The position numbers and the translations under genes are program-made. DNA of 64,000 nt, from positions 35,837,283 through 35,901,282 of the forward strand of contig NC_133472.1 in assembly GCF_025370935.1 (NCBI RefSeq). Direction: 5' to 3'. Shown here in pieces: positions 47,937-56,700 of this stretch (its first letter is position 1; each line of letters starts with the position of its first letter). This stretch comes from Choristoneura fumiferana (taxonomy: Eukaryota > Arthropoda > Insecta > Lepidoptera > Tortricidae). The notes under the pieces were generated by a model. The model saw nothing but the letters and a program-made list of their open reading frames with translations, had not been told where the DNA came from and did no database searches.

Positions 47937-47974
<38 letters not shown>

Positions 47975-49942
47975 TGTTGTGTGTCGTATGCCCTATATAC
48001 AATTACGAAATGCGTCTAGAACTAATCCCGCACAATATAAGAAATGAAAATAAACGAAAATTAGTAACCTGCAAAAAAACTTTTTTTTATAGATATTCTT
48101 TGAAGTGCAGAGACATTTCTTCCTCACTTTAAATTTGTACGGAACCCTCGGCGCACTGGTATGAGTATGACAGGCACTAGGCTACTTTTTTTGCAAGTTC
48201 GTATTGTGTTAAAGTTATCTCACATCTTATGTATACGTATAAATTAAATTTCACTCACTTCAGGTGACCGGATTCATTTGAAAGGCACGAATAGGTATGT
48301 ACTTTAGATGACATTACAAGTTATCATTATCATCATCATCAGCACCTCGGCCTATACGTCCTACTGCAGGGCACAGGCGTTCTCACAGAATAAGAGGATT
48401 TGGGCTGTAGTTCCCACGCGAGGCCAGTGCAGATTGAGATCTTCACAAACACACACCATTCAATTTCTTCGCTGGAGTGTACAGGTTTCCTCACGATGTT
48501 TTCCTTCACCGTAAAGCTCATGGTATAATTCAAATGTAATTTTGCACGTTAATTCCAAAAAACTCAGAGGTGCGGGCCTGGGCTCGAACCCACGACCCTT
48601 TGCTGGAGATTTAATAACTTTATAAGTTCATCACGGCTTTTTTACTACAATCAACAAAAAGTACAGTCTGCAACAAAGATAAACAGAAACTTATTTAAGT
48701 ATCGCTTTACTCTTCTAGCTACCCAGATTCTCGTCTCGGCAAGATGTTCAACGGCACGATACCCATTGTGTTGGACACGTTGAAGCAACACTACTTCATC
48801 GACCGCGACGGCGGCATGTTCCGGCACATCCTCAACTTCTTGCGGAACAAGAAACTGCTGCTGCCTGACAACTTCCAATACTTCGACTTGCTGTTGCACG
48901 AGGCACAGTACTTCGAACTAGATCGTAAGTACCTTCTGATCCTAGTAATGTTATAAATGCGAAATTTTGCTCAGTGTATGTGTGTGTAAAAACAAACGGT
49001 ATAAATAAATAGCCTGCAAAGCGACTTAGATTTGGCACAAGCGAATATTTACTGCAATATCTATGCGCAGCACGCTGCAGCGAGCGAGCCTATACTATTA
49101 TGAGTACATGACTTTATTGGACATAACTGTTAACGCATTCATGCTGGTTCTTTGTCCGAGACTTTCAGTTGCCGTCAATGCGCTTGACCTAAACATACAT
49201 GACATAACTAAATTACAACAGCGACACTGTGTACAGTCAAGGAATTTAATTCATGGGCCACCATGGAACCTTTTCAAAGGAAAAGTCATTACGACTTTCC
49301 TTGTTAATAAATGCGATGCCACTATGACGCTTACTGTGAAATGGTTCCATGGTGGCCAATGAATACCTAAATGTATCGTAAATACAAAATAGTAATTTAA
49401 GTAATGTAAGAGATGAGGTTACTTAGTTTAAAATAGTAACTTTAAGATTTAGACGGAATTTTTGATGAAGTGACTGTGTCGCGGGTAAAACACAATAAGC
49501 TACTTTTTATTTCAATATTACGACGGACGGTGGTGTGCAATTTAAAATTCCGAAATTTCAACCCCTGAATCTATAGCTAATTGTTATTGCTTGTCATTGT
49601 CATGCATATTTGAGAAGGATTTTTTTGAAATCCCGGATTTTTAAATCAACTGCTATACTTAATAGTGCACGCGAGCGAAGCCGCGGACAAGGACTAGTTA
49701 AGGCACGTGCGTTTCTTCTGCGAAGAAAATCTATTCAATACCTAATTGAACAGGCAAAGAACACAAGACTTATTTAATTAAAATTAATTTCAGACATGGT
49801 GTTTATGCTGACAAAGACTAAGAATAGCAAGGAGGGCTCGAAGCAAGATCGCGTGTGGATGAGCGACGCCACCGACCGGCTCAAGCAGGAGTCTGAGCTG
49901 CTCACACAAGAACGCGAGCGCTTGCAGCAGCGGTGGTCGTGA
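41384..49942 (+). CDS. twz: BTB/T1-domain protein, KCTD1/KCTD15 (tiwaz) type
   Basis: Three coding segments in phase: 41384-41547, 48719-48924 and 49794-49942, giving 172 residues if TGA at 49940 is the true end. The ATG lies 7 bases after the acceptor at 41376, so 5' UTR exons lie upstream. Residues 1-35 are a proline- and serine-containing leader. Then comes the BTB/T1 domain: FNAPVHIDVGGTIYTSSLET, YPDSRLGKMFNGTIPIVLDT, LKQHYFIDRDGGMFRHILNF, LLLPDNFQYFDLLLHEAQYF. This matches KCTD1/KCTD15, which form BTB oligomers and act as adaptors and as repressors of AP-2 in vertebrates. The third segment is a short charged coiled-coil-like tail (SDATDRLKQESELLTQERER) with no clear family match, and the conserved C-terminal KCTD1/15 domain was not found. 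Exons 1 and 2 are very firm; exon 3 and the terminus are tentative. Confidence 0.85.
42122..42190 (+). mobile_element. SINE family A, 3' fragment
   Basis: AGCCCTCTTGTTCTGAGAGG and AGGCCTGTGCCCAGCAGTGG with a GATGATGATGA tail. Confidence 0.8.
42495..42600. promoter_or_regulatory. GC-rich island in the KCTD-type intron
   Basis: About 100 bp of almost pure G+C (GGCGGCGGGCCGGGCGCCGG and onward) inside AT-rich intron. Open frames exist in several phases because of composition. Possibly a regulatory element or an unrecognised GC-rich exon; no good acceptor is obvious. Confidence 0.3.
43733..43836 (-). mobile_element. SINE family A, 3' fragment
   Basis: CATCATCATCATCCCAGCCT, CCCACTGCTGGGCACAGGCC and TTGGGCCATAGTTCCCACGC, read on the minus strand. 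Confidence 0.8.
44031..45180. mobile_element. 1.15-kb TIR element with subterminal repeats
   Basis: Inverted ends TACCGTAAAACGGGGTGAGT at 44031 and ACTCACCCCGTTTTACGGTA at the right, at least 20 bases perfect. Inside the left half are at least six variants of GGGG(T/A)GAGT(T/A)GGGATGC (44044-44075 and 44459-44535); the right half has the complement (CATCTCACCCCATTGC near 44938). No transposase ORF; a non-autonomous DNA transposon, family unassigned. Confidence 0.8.
45800..45870. mobile_element. short palindromic element
   Basis: AAGTTATAAGTGCTACAATT and CTATA mirrored by TATAG and AATTGTAGCACTTGTAACTT; 71 bp hairpin. Confidence 0.75.
46000..47055 (-). pseudogene. mariner transposase remnant
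   Basis: Minus strand. From 46882 a mariner-type start (MEQIEYRAVTKFLCR) runs through stops into KWQNLFRQGRESIEDDPRPL and ILHDHLGITKVSASWVPRM, the N-terminal half. Near 46166-46300 comes a piece like the mariner C-terminus (YYLLSNLKKELRVKKAYL). The middle, with catalytic aspartates, is missing. Ends AAAATTCGCGGAACGAA (about 46014) and TTCCGCGAACTTTTGCTCGT (about 47030) are imperfect inverted repeats. Dead copy. Confidence 0.8.
46359..46416. mobile_element. 58-bp TA-CAGTCAAG micro-element
   Basis: CAGTCAAGAGCATAAAGATA and TCGAC mirrored by GTCGA and TATCTTTGCCCTTGACTG, with TA on each side. It sits inside the mariner remnant. Confidence 0.85.
47537..47600. repeat. (TG)32 microsatellite
   Basis: Thirty-two uninterrupted TG units, followed directly by 22 T (47601-47622). 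Confidence 0.95.
47601..47937 (-). mobile_element. R1-like LINE 3' end with poly(A)
   Basis: On the minus strand the segment begins with a coding fragment (LKTKEAWEATNTYATVVLKE, LRTLERARS) that looks like the C-terminal end of R1-clade ORF2 proteins, continues with 3' UTR-like text, and ends in A22. (TG)n tracts flank it on both sides. The 5' end is truncated. Confidence 0.55.
47938..47973. repeat. (TG)18 microsatellite
   Basis: Eighteen TG units, on the other side of the LINE fragment from the tract at 47537-47600. Confidence 0.95.
48326..48646 (-). mobile_element. tRNA-derived SINE (family A), minus strand
   Basis: CATCATCATCAGCACCTCGG tail, TTCCTCACGATGTTTTCCTT body, and GGGCTCGAACCCACGACCCT (B-box complement) near the head. 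It ends 72 bases before the exon at 48719. Confidence 0.85.
49234..49370. mobile_element. TA-CAGTCAAGG element, degraded right end
   Basis: CAGTCAAGGAATTTAATTCA and GGGCCACCATGGAACC are mirrored by GGTTCCATGGTGGCC and AATGAATACC; the right tip has lost the CAGT motif. Confidence 0.65.
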
Positions 49943-49959
49943 ACTGAGGTACGATGTGT

Positions 49960-50260
49960 AACAATACAAATCCTAAGTATAACATGGAGGGCGAGATCGC
50001 GTATACACGAGCAACGCGACCGGCTTAAACAAGTGTTTGAGCTGCTCAGACAGGAGCGCAACCGCTTGCAGCAGCGGTCTTGCAGCGGTGGTCGTGAACT
50101 GAGTTACGATGTGTAACAACACAAATACTAAGTATAACATGGAGGCGAGATTGCGTATGCATGAACACCGCGATCGGCTTAAATAGGTGTTTGAGCTGCT
50201 CATACAGGAGCGCAAATACTTGCAGCAGCCTGCGGCGGTCGTGAACTGAGGTATGTTTAA
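49960..50260 (+). pseudogene. two decayed tandem copies of the third KCTD-gene exon
   Basis: The segment around 49845-49960 (CGACCGGCTCAAGCAGGAGT, GAGCGCTTGCAGCAGCGG, GTCGTGAACTGAGGTACGAT) recurs at about 49990-50130 and 50145-50260, at offsets of 143 and 155 bases. Copy 2 has a 12-base insertion and can be read open through RDRLKQVFELLRQERNRLQQ; copy 3 carries an in-frame TAG. Shared flanking text (GTGTAACAA, AAGTATAACATGGAGG) shows the unit includes non-coding sequence after the exon. Confidence 0.8.
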
Positions 50261-50524
50261 CAATCTCATTTAAACATAAGATACTCGTATGTATGCGTAC
50301 AGTCGAAATGGATCGCTTACCGAGGTAAATTTTTCACAATTAATTTTATGGCATATCCTAATACCTACATAATAGTTTTTAGCAAGAAGAGCTTCGCCAC
50401 TCACCTATGTCTGACAGCCATTCGCTATATTCACCTACTTGCAGGCTTACCGTACCGTCAACGGTGTTAGTAGTTGAGCTTAAAATCGTTACCAAAATCT
50501 CGGTAAATATCGGGATATTTGGTA

Positions 50525-51874
50525 CAGTCAGCAACGAAACTTGCCGAACAAAATAACGTTACAAAAGATGCTAGACACATGAATTGTACATAAGTTACTA
50601 AACATAGTTACAAACAAAATTCCATTTACATTATAAATTTCCAAAAGTAGCTCTATACAGTATATTTCCAAAAGTGGCCGGACATTATATTTTCAAAAGT
50701 GGCTGGACAGTAAACTTCCAAAAGTTCCTGGACAGTATATTTCCAAAAGTTTCTGGACGGTATGTTTCCAATAGTGGCCGGACATTATATTTTCAAAAAT
50801 GGCTGGACAGTAAACTTCCAAAAGTTGCTGGACAGTATATTTCCATAAGTTGCTGGACAGTATATTTCCAAAAGTGGCCGGACATTATATTTTCAAAAGT
50901 TGCTGGACAGTATATTTCCAAAAGTGGCTGGACAGTAGACTTCCAAAAGTTGTTGGACATAGTATCGTCTAAAAGTGATTTGTTAGATCGTTCGAATTTA
51001 GACTGATGACAATCACCGAAAAAAGTACAGCACTGTCATATAATACATTTGTCTCTTTCATTTTGGTCGTGACATCATTGACATTTTTGTTTATGCCAGC
51101 CTCTCGCTTCTTACACGTTTTTACTATTTTAGATTTTAACCGATTTAAAAAGAGGAATTTCTCAATTCAATTGTGTTTCAATTCATTTATGAATAGATTT
51201 TACAAATACTTTTCTTTGATGGTTAAGTTACACTCCAAGGGGTGGTGGTGGCTTTATTCAGGATTTTAGAAGTCAGTTTTATAAATTTTCAATTTAAAGA
51301 AAGAAAGAAGGAAAGAAAACACATTTATTTAACGCCATAAAAAACAAACATAGGAACAAACATAGAACAAATAAAGACATACATGACGCTAAACAGGTCC
51401 CCACTCAGCATAATTTAATAGTTTTACTTTATACCATACAAGGTTTTCTCGCGATGTTACTTGTAGATCGTTCCTATAGCTCCAATTTATACCCACTGAA
51501 ATATTTGATAATAACATGCAGTCATTTGAATTATGAATATTTACTTACGTCTAAAACATAATTAGAAAAGTTTTTTTTTTATTTATTTCCTAGATAATCG
51601 TGTATAATAGGATTAACAAACACCGGATGCCGGTCCGGCTACAAATTTACATATATCAGTGGATTTATGTAGTCAGACTTTTTCATCAAATTTTGATATT
51701 TTACAGATCAGGCTAATTATGTAATTAAACATGTTCAGCAACTTTTGTAAAAATAATGTACATCGACTTTTGGTATTCCCAAATGTCTACAGAGATTTGT
51801 ACAACAGCTTGCAGTTGTTGTTGTTCAGATGTTTTGAAAATTTGGATGTGCTCATGGACTTTCGTTGCTGACTG
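50525..51874. mobile_element. 1.35-kb TA-CAGTCAGC TIR element
   Basis: Ends CAGTCAGCAACGAAA and TTTCGTTGCTGACTG are inverted repeats, with TA on both sides (50523-50524, 51875-51876). It carries the minisatellite at 50641-50990. No transposase motif is seen, so it is non-autonomous. Confidence 0.8.
50641..50990 (+). repeat. 25-bp minisatellite with 100-bp higher-order pattern
   Basis: About 13 units of the type CCAAAAGTGGCTGGACAGTA and TATTT. Variants alternate: CCGGACATTATATT (A), CTGGACAGTAAACT (B), CTGGACAGTATATT (C), in the order A-B-C-C, A-B-C-C, A-C-B. The 25-base period shifts frame each unit, yet a 110-residue open frame spans it because stops are absent. Confidence 0.9.
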
Positions 51875-51876
51875 TA

Positions 51877-52540
51877 CCGATATCAAACCCTCGAGTTCAA
51901 TGGAGTAGGTACCTATACATAGGTATTATTGCTACTCTCTCTGTTCATCTTAAAACTCTGAAATACCGTTAAGAGGCGTTTTTTCTTTTCTATCGTTTAA
52001 GTGATCTAACTTTTGAACAACTGGTAATCTAAAAGATTTGCAATTGATCCGCCTTGCTGAAGCAGCCAACGTCGATTGTAAAACTTAAGGGTTGATTGTT
52101 ACGTTATAAGTCTATGATGCAAGTTGTCAAAAAGCTGCGCAGGTTGCATTATATTGCGGGGCTGGTTTTTGACGAGTTACTCTTTATAATAAATCCAAAG
52201 GCAAAGGCTGTCCATAGCTATCCAACGTGGAAATACCGCGAGCGTTATGGGCACCTTTGTGGCGGGAATGGCGAGGGGCGAGTTATTTGACTAGGTTTTA
52301 GTTTTCTATTGTAATTGAAAATAATTTAGCCTAAACTGAATAAAGAAAATTTATAAATCCAAATCTTTATAATAAGTCAATAATTCCATATCGATAAAAA
52401 TATCGATATTTTACAGTCGATATTATCGAAAGTTCAATATATCGTGGCAACGCTAAATTGAATGCAACTTGCACGGTTTTTTTGGTGCGTGTAAACTAAG
52501 CTGACTGTTTCTTGCATCTCTTTTTTTTATTATCATGCGA
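51877..52540. other. unclassified DNA with TATCGATA cluster
   Basis: No gene recognised. At 52389-52430 two perfect TATCGATA sites and two partial ones lie within 42 bases. A 64-residue frame at 52096-52290 has no motif. Confidence 0.45.
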
Positions 52541-53190
52541 TCAGTCGGGGGACTATGAGCAGATTAGTTGCGTGATCGATGGCGTGTAGAGTTGGCTCCC
52601 CAGCGAGAGACCGCTCTATCTGTGGCTGAATCTTCATATTAGTTGATCCAGTTCTAGGATTCTGCGCCTCTTAAGACGTCTTATCTGGTCAAGCACACCT
52701 CGTTACAACCCTGCCAGCTGGTTAGGGTGGCATTCAAGTCGCTTCTTGTATTTTGTTGAATATGACTGAATTTCTTGTTTCACTGTGTTAATGGATGTTG
52801 ATGGACCTCTGAATTTCTGATGAACCAGGGTGTGTTGGCAATTTGCTTAAGTATAGAGTCTTCAGCTCTTTGTATTAAAGCGATGTTAGAGTCACATGCA
52901 GAGCCCCACAGCTGGATGCCATATGTCCATATTGGTTTTAGGACAGTTTTGTATATGAGAAGCTTGTTTTCCAAAGACAGGACGCTGTTTCTCCCAAGCA
53001 GCCAGTACAACCCACGCAATCTTAGGTTGAGTTGATCCCCTTTTGCTCGGATATGTTCTCTCCAGGTTAGCCTACGATCCAAATGGATTTGCATCTCTTT
53101 AATTTTTAAATTTTCAATCATATTGTTTATTGTCTTTTTGTTTCTAGCTGTTGTACCTAGAAAAACTTCCAAGACGCCATGCCATGCGCC
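52540..53190 (-). pseudogene. Jockey-type LINE reverse-transcriptase fragment
   Basis: Minus strand 53190 down to about 52780 encodes LDRRLTWREHIRAKGDQLNL, LRGLYWLLGRNSVLSLENKL and KPIWTYGIQLWGSACDSNIA, the thumb and C-terminal part of Jockey-clade ORF2. Beyond the stop near 52780 degraded coding text continues. The 5' part of the element is absent. Confidence 0.85.
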
Positions 53191-53215
53191 AAATAAAATC
53201 TGATAAAAGTAGGTA

Positions 53216-53346
53216 CAGGCACCAGCACCAATATCTGACACAACAAGCGCGCATAAATATCTGATATGACTCTATTTCTAGGGCCGGAAGGACCTGTCAG
53301 ATATTTTTGCTAGCTCCGCTGTGGCAGATATTAATGCTGGTGACTG
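53216..53346. mobile_element. TA-CAGTCACC MITE, copy 5
   Basis: CAGGCACCAGCACCAATATC to ATTAATGCTGGTGACTG, TA on both sides; full length, same orientation as copy 1 (8179-8309). Confidence 0.85.
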
Positions 53347-53542
53347 TACACCAGATGACACAATGAGGCTTTCTTGATAGGCGAAATATCGCAGCGATAT
53401 TATCGCTAGATGGCGTTAGTAGCGAGAAGTCCATTTGATGTTAGGTAGTCTTCCTTGCAATTGGCTCATTTAGGTATTTAGTAACCAATCTCAAACGTAC
53501 CTAATTTTAACGTTTTAGACTATCGCGGTCATTAATAATTTT

Positions 53543-53733
53543 ATGATTTAAATTCGGGTTTTGTTCCGCGTACCTTGATTTCAGAGCAGCTCGACATTTT
53601 GGCACAGTTGCATGCGCCATGACCACGAGACGTTTGACACGAAGAAAACACGACGTGCCCAAAATAATAATAATAATAATAGTATCGAGCTTGTCTAAAA
53701 TATGACACGGAACAAAACCCGAATTTAAATCAT
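53543..53733. mobile_element. MITE-like element
   Basis: ATGATTTAAATTCGGGTTTT and GTTCCG mirrored by CGGAAC and AAAACCCGAATTTAAATCAT; 191 bp with an (AAT)n stretch near 53661. Confidence 0.8.
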
Positions 53734-54240
53734 GAACTGAAATGAACGGACCTCAAGAAACTAGTTCCTAGCGCCAACTAGCCTTTCACTGAAACCCTCA
53801 TTAATTGCTAGAAACTAGAAGACAGCCAAACTCTGGAATAGCTATAGCTAAAAAAAAGGTAGATTATAACTAGGTATTATTTAATGTGCTTTATGTTATA
53901 AGAGGCTCACACGTGTGCTGTTCTTAGGAATGTTTTACTAGCATAAATTCTTAAAGAAACTTAGCTGGTACTTTACGCATATCTAGATTTTGTAAGCTTT
54001 TGTAATGTAAATATTTAATACTATAGGTATAGGTAATAAATGTATAACCAACACAACGCGTGAATGGAATTATAATGAAGAACATTTTTTTATGCTAAAC
54101 ATAAGTAAAATTAGTCGCTTTAAGCGGTTGTCCAAAGTTAGTTCGTTAGTACGAATGGTCAGCAGAGTACGCCCGTAATTGTAGTCAATGGCTAGAAAAA
54201 CTGTGTGGTCGAAAATGGTAGATAAACTACAGAGTACTTA
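53734..54240. other. intergenic, nothing recognised
   Basis: AT-rich with no supported feature. Confidence 0.5.
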
Positions 54241-54343
54241 CAGTTGAGTGTAAAAATAATGTTACCACGGCCTTATTGCGTCGGAATAAGAGTGGTACAT
54301 ATTTTCTAAACTTTTAATAAGTTCATATTTTTACACTTGACTG
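54241..54343. mobile_element. TA-CAGTTGAGTG element
   Basis: CAGTTGAGTGTAAAAATAAT mirrored by ATATTTTTACACTTGACTG, TA on both sides; 103 bp. Confidence 0.8.
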
Positions 54344-54648
54344 TACCACTGTGTAATGGGAATCTACCAGAGCTACGCGAATATTTAAGCTATGCGGTGT
54401 ACGAAGAAAAATCAACTAAAAGAAATTACGGTCTGTTTGCTTGTACGAATTTGAAGTAATATTATTTGTGGATTTATTTCTCGCACATCGCTTACGAGCT
54501 GCGACGGGTGCGCAGCTACGATTAGAAGACTGGATGACAACAATTTTTAATTTCAAGTAAGGCTTGCGGTTTGGGGAGAAAAATATTTCGTGATATGTAT
54601 CGTGTACTCTACGAGTAGTAAGGGTCGTATTTTGAGCCACAGTAGGTA

Positions 54649-54752
54649 CAATCACCAGCACCAATATCTGACACAACAAGCGTGCATAAATATATGATAC
54701 AACTCTATCTCTAGAGCCGGAAGGACGTGTCAGATATCTTTGCTGGTGACTG
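54649..54752. mobile_element. TA-CAGTCACC MITE, copy 6 (internally deleted)
   Basis: CAATCACCAGCACCAATATC to ATATCTTTGCTGGTGACTG, TA on both sides; lacks the part before the right end present in copy 5. Confidence 0.8.
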
Positions 54753-56450
54753 TACGTCTTCATTGTAGGTATAATAAGTATGTAGAAAGATAAAAACAAT
54801 AAAATAACGTAGTCTTTACTGTAATTTACTTGTGAAATAAATGGGTTCATATCGGCTCGCACACTTATTGAAAGTCCGATAATAATGTTTGCCAGAATGA
54901 TCGTTTGTCATAATTCCTTTTTCTCTGAATCCAATAATTGTTAAGAATTGTTATAAAATTAAGCTAACCTAACCTGTAGATTAATATAAAATGATCATTT
55001 AAAAATATCAGAAATATTTAAGGTTTTCGGACAAACATTTCGGTATGACTAGCGAAGAGTATGGGAACTTGGGCGCTCCCGAAATAAATAATCATGTTAA
55101 TGGCACAGTTTAGCATAAGGAATCTATCATAATTCTGTTAAGCAAATATTAACCCTGTGAATAACTCATGTGTATTGACGTGAAACTTGGCGGGACTCTA
55201 CCGTGCTCTAATAGCTGTGGATAAGAATAAAATAAAATACTATTGTTATTATTTAATTAGTTTAATTTTACATCAAACCTTTACAAGATGTGTGCCACGA
55301 ATACAAGATGGGCATAGATTGCTTGTACATAAATGTTTCTCGTGAACCTAGTAGATATATCTATATCGGATCGGATAATAAATCGATATAGTTGGATTGT
55401 GGCTCACTGTAGAACTTTTTCACAGAATATATAAGTCATAGTGATATCGTATAGCTTGATATGGGAATTAATAACGACACTTAGGTTAGGTTAGGTTGTG
55501 GAAGCGTTCTACGGTGGGTCAGGAATTAAATAGTTTGGTAGTACGTGGAAATGTAATAAATATTTAACTTAGTTAACGCCAATGACGGTTTAACTTATTG
55601 AAAGCCAAGAGGCTGCCATAAAAATCAACAGCGATGCTAAAATAATTTTCAGTAAGAGTGACAAAGAAACTTTACTTGTTGCTTTTGTTTATCCATAGCC
55701 CATCTCTAGCCACAAGCTTGTTTGTGGCATACAACTGATATTTAGTACACTATGTATCTCGCAGGTTATAAAATAAAATCAATGTATATCCTTTACGTGG
55801 CATTGTAATGCGAATTCTATTGGGATACTTGGTCTTATCTGATCCATACGTATATGATCGTCCGACCCTACAAGTGTAATATCATCATAACGTAATCTTA
55901 AAAACCTTACCGTAGGTATTAAATAAAAATGGCACCGTTACTTTACTCTCAAATAACTTAGATTGCGTATTTATTAAATACTCTATTATATTACGCAGTC
56001 CACATAAAATCGTGGCTGTCCATAAAAAAAAAGTGAATTTTTATATGAAAATTGCGATGGAAATTTGTGCACACAAGTAATATACCTATTGCGTCTCTCT
56101 TGTAATCTTCTTTATCTCACTTTCCCATTGAGCCCTAAAAAAGAAGACCTGAAACAACTCTAAAAAAAACGGTCAAGTGCGAGTGGGACTCGTGCACCGA
56201 GGGTGCTGTAAAATTTGTGTGTAAATATATCGTTGATGGAGTCTCGAGGATTTTTCCCGTTTCGTCCGATTGTTTTTTTCCTTCTTCTTCTTAATATTTA
56301 ACACAATGGAAAAAGAAAAAAAATAAACGTGGACAGATTTTTAATGAACTGTAAATTTAGATTTCTTATTGCATGGGATGGGATGTTACATGCGTGGATA
56401 TGTTAGCCCCGTCCCACGTCCAACGGTCTGCGCGGAAGCCAGGGACAGCT
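54753..56450. other. intergenic, nothing coding
   Basis: AT-rich. Contains a CCGGCC-family head fragment at 56163-56215 (GTGCGAGTGGGACTCGTGC) and three TTAGG units at 55481-55495. No gene is seen. Confidence 0.5.
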
Positions 56451-56700
56451 GCAGACGATGCCTAAACCTACTTTTTTGCGGCACTTGCGGTCAAAACCCT
56501 TGGCCTTGGTCGTCCGACAAAAAAAATATATGAAAGAAGTGTCGGACAAACTAATCGGCGTCTCTGGCGACCAAAGAGCAGGCTTTTTCTTCGCCCAAAG
56601 ACTGAGCCTCGCAGTGCAACGGGGCAACGCCGCCAGCGTCTTAGGTACAATGCCCCGCGCTGCGCTGCCTTTGGAAGATTTGGAAGCCCGTTTTAGTTAA
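56407..56700 (+). pseudogene. C-terminal ORF fragment, probably transposon-derived
   Basis: An open frame ending TAA at 56698-56700, GC-rich against its surroundings. Ends in FFFAQRLSLAVQRGNAASVL followed by GTMPRAALPLEDLEARFS. It is open back through 56458 (MPKPTFLRHLRSK), with no splice acceptor or upstream exon evident. The QRGNAASVLGT block looks like a conserved protein end I associate with repetitive insect ORFs, but I cannot name the family. Confidence 0.45.

Larger units (their letters stand above)
41548..48718 (+). other. large intron of the KCTD-type gene
   Basis: A 7.2-kb intron with donor GTAAGTG and acceptor TACTCTTCTAG. It holds a GC-rich island (42495-42600), SINE fragments, a 1.15-kb TIR element, a mariner remnant and an R1-like LINE end. 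No other coding exon is recognised. Confidence 0.7.

Noticed and set aside
54416..54862. 148-residue minus-strand open frame
   Set aside because: Its middle is the TA-CAGTCACC MITE at 54649-54752 and the remainder is low-complexity with no motif or splice evidence.
55481..55495. Three TTAGG units, the insect telomere repeat
   Set aside because: Only three units, easily chance in AT-rich DNA; no array or subtelomeric context.
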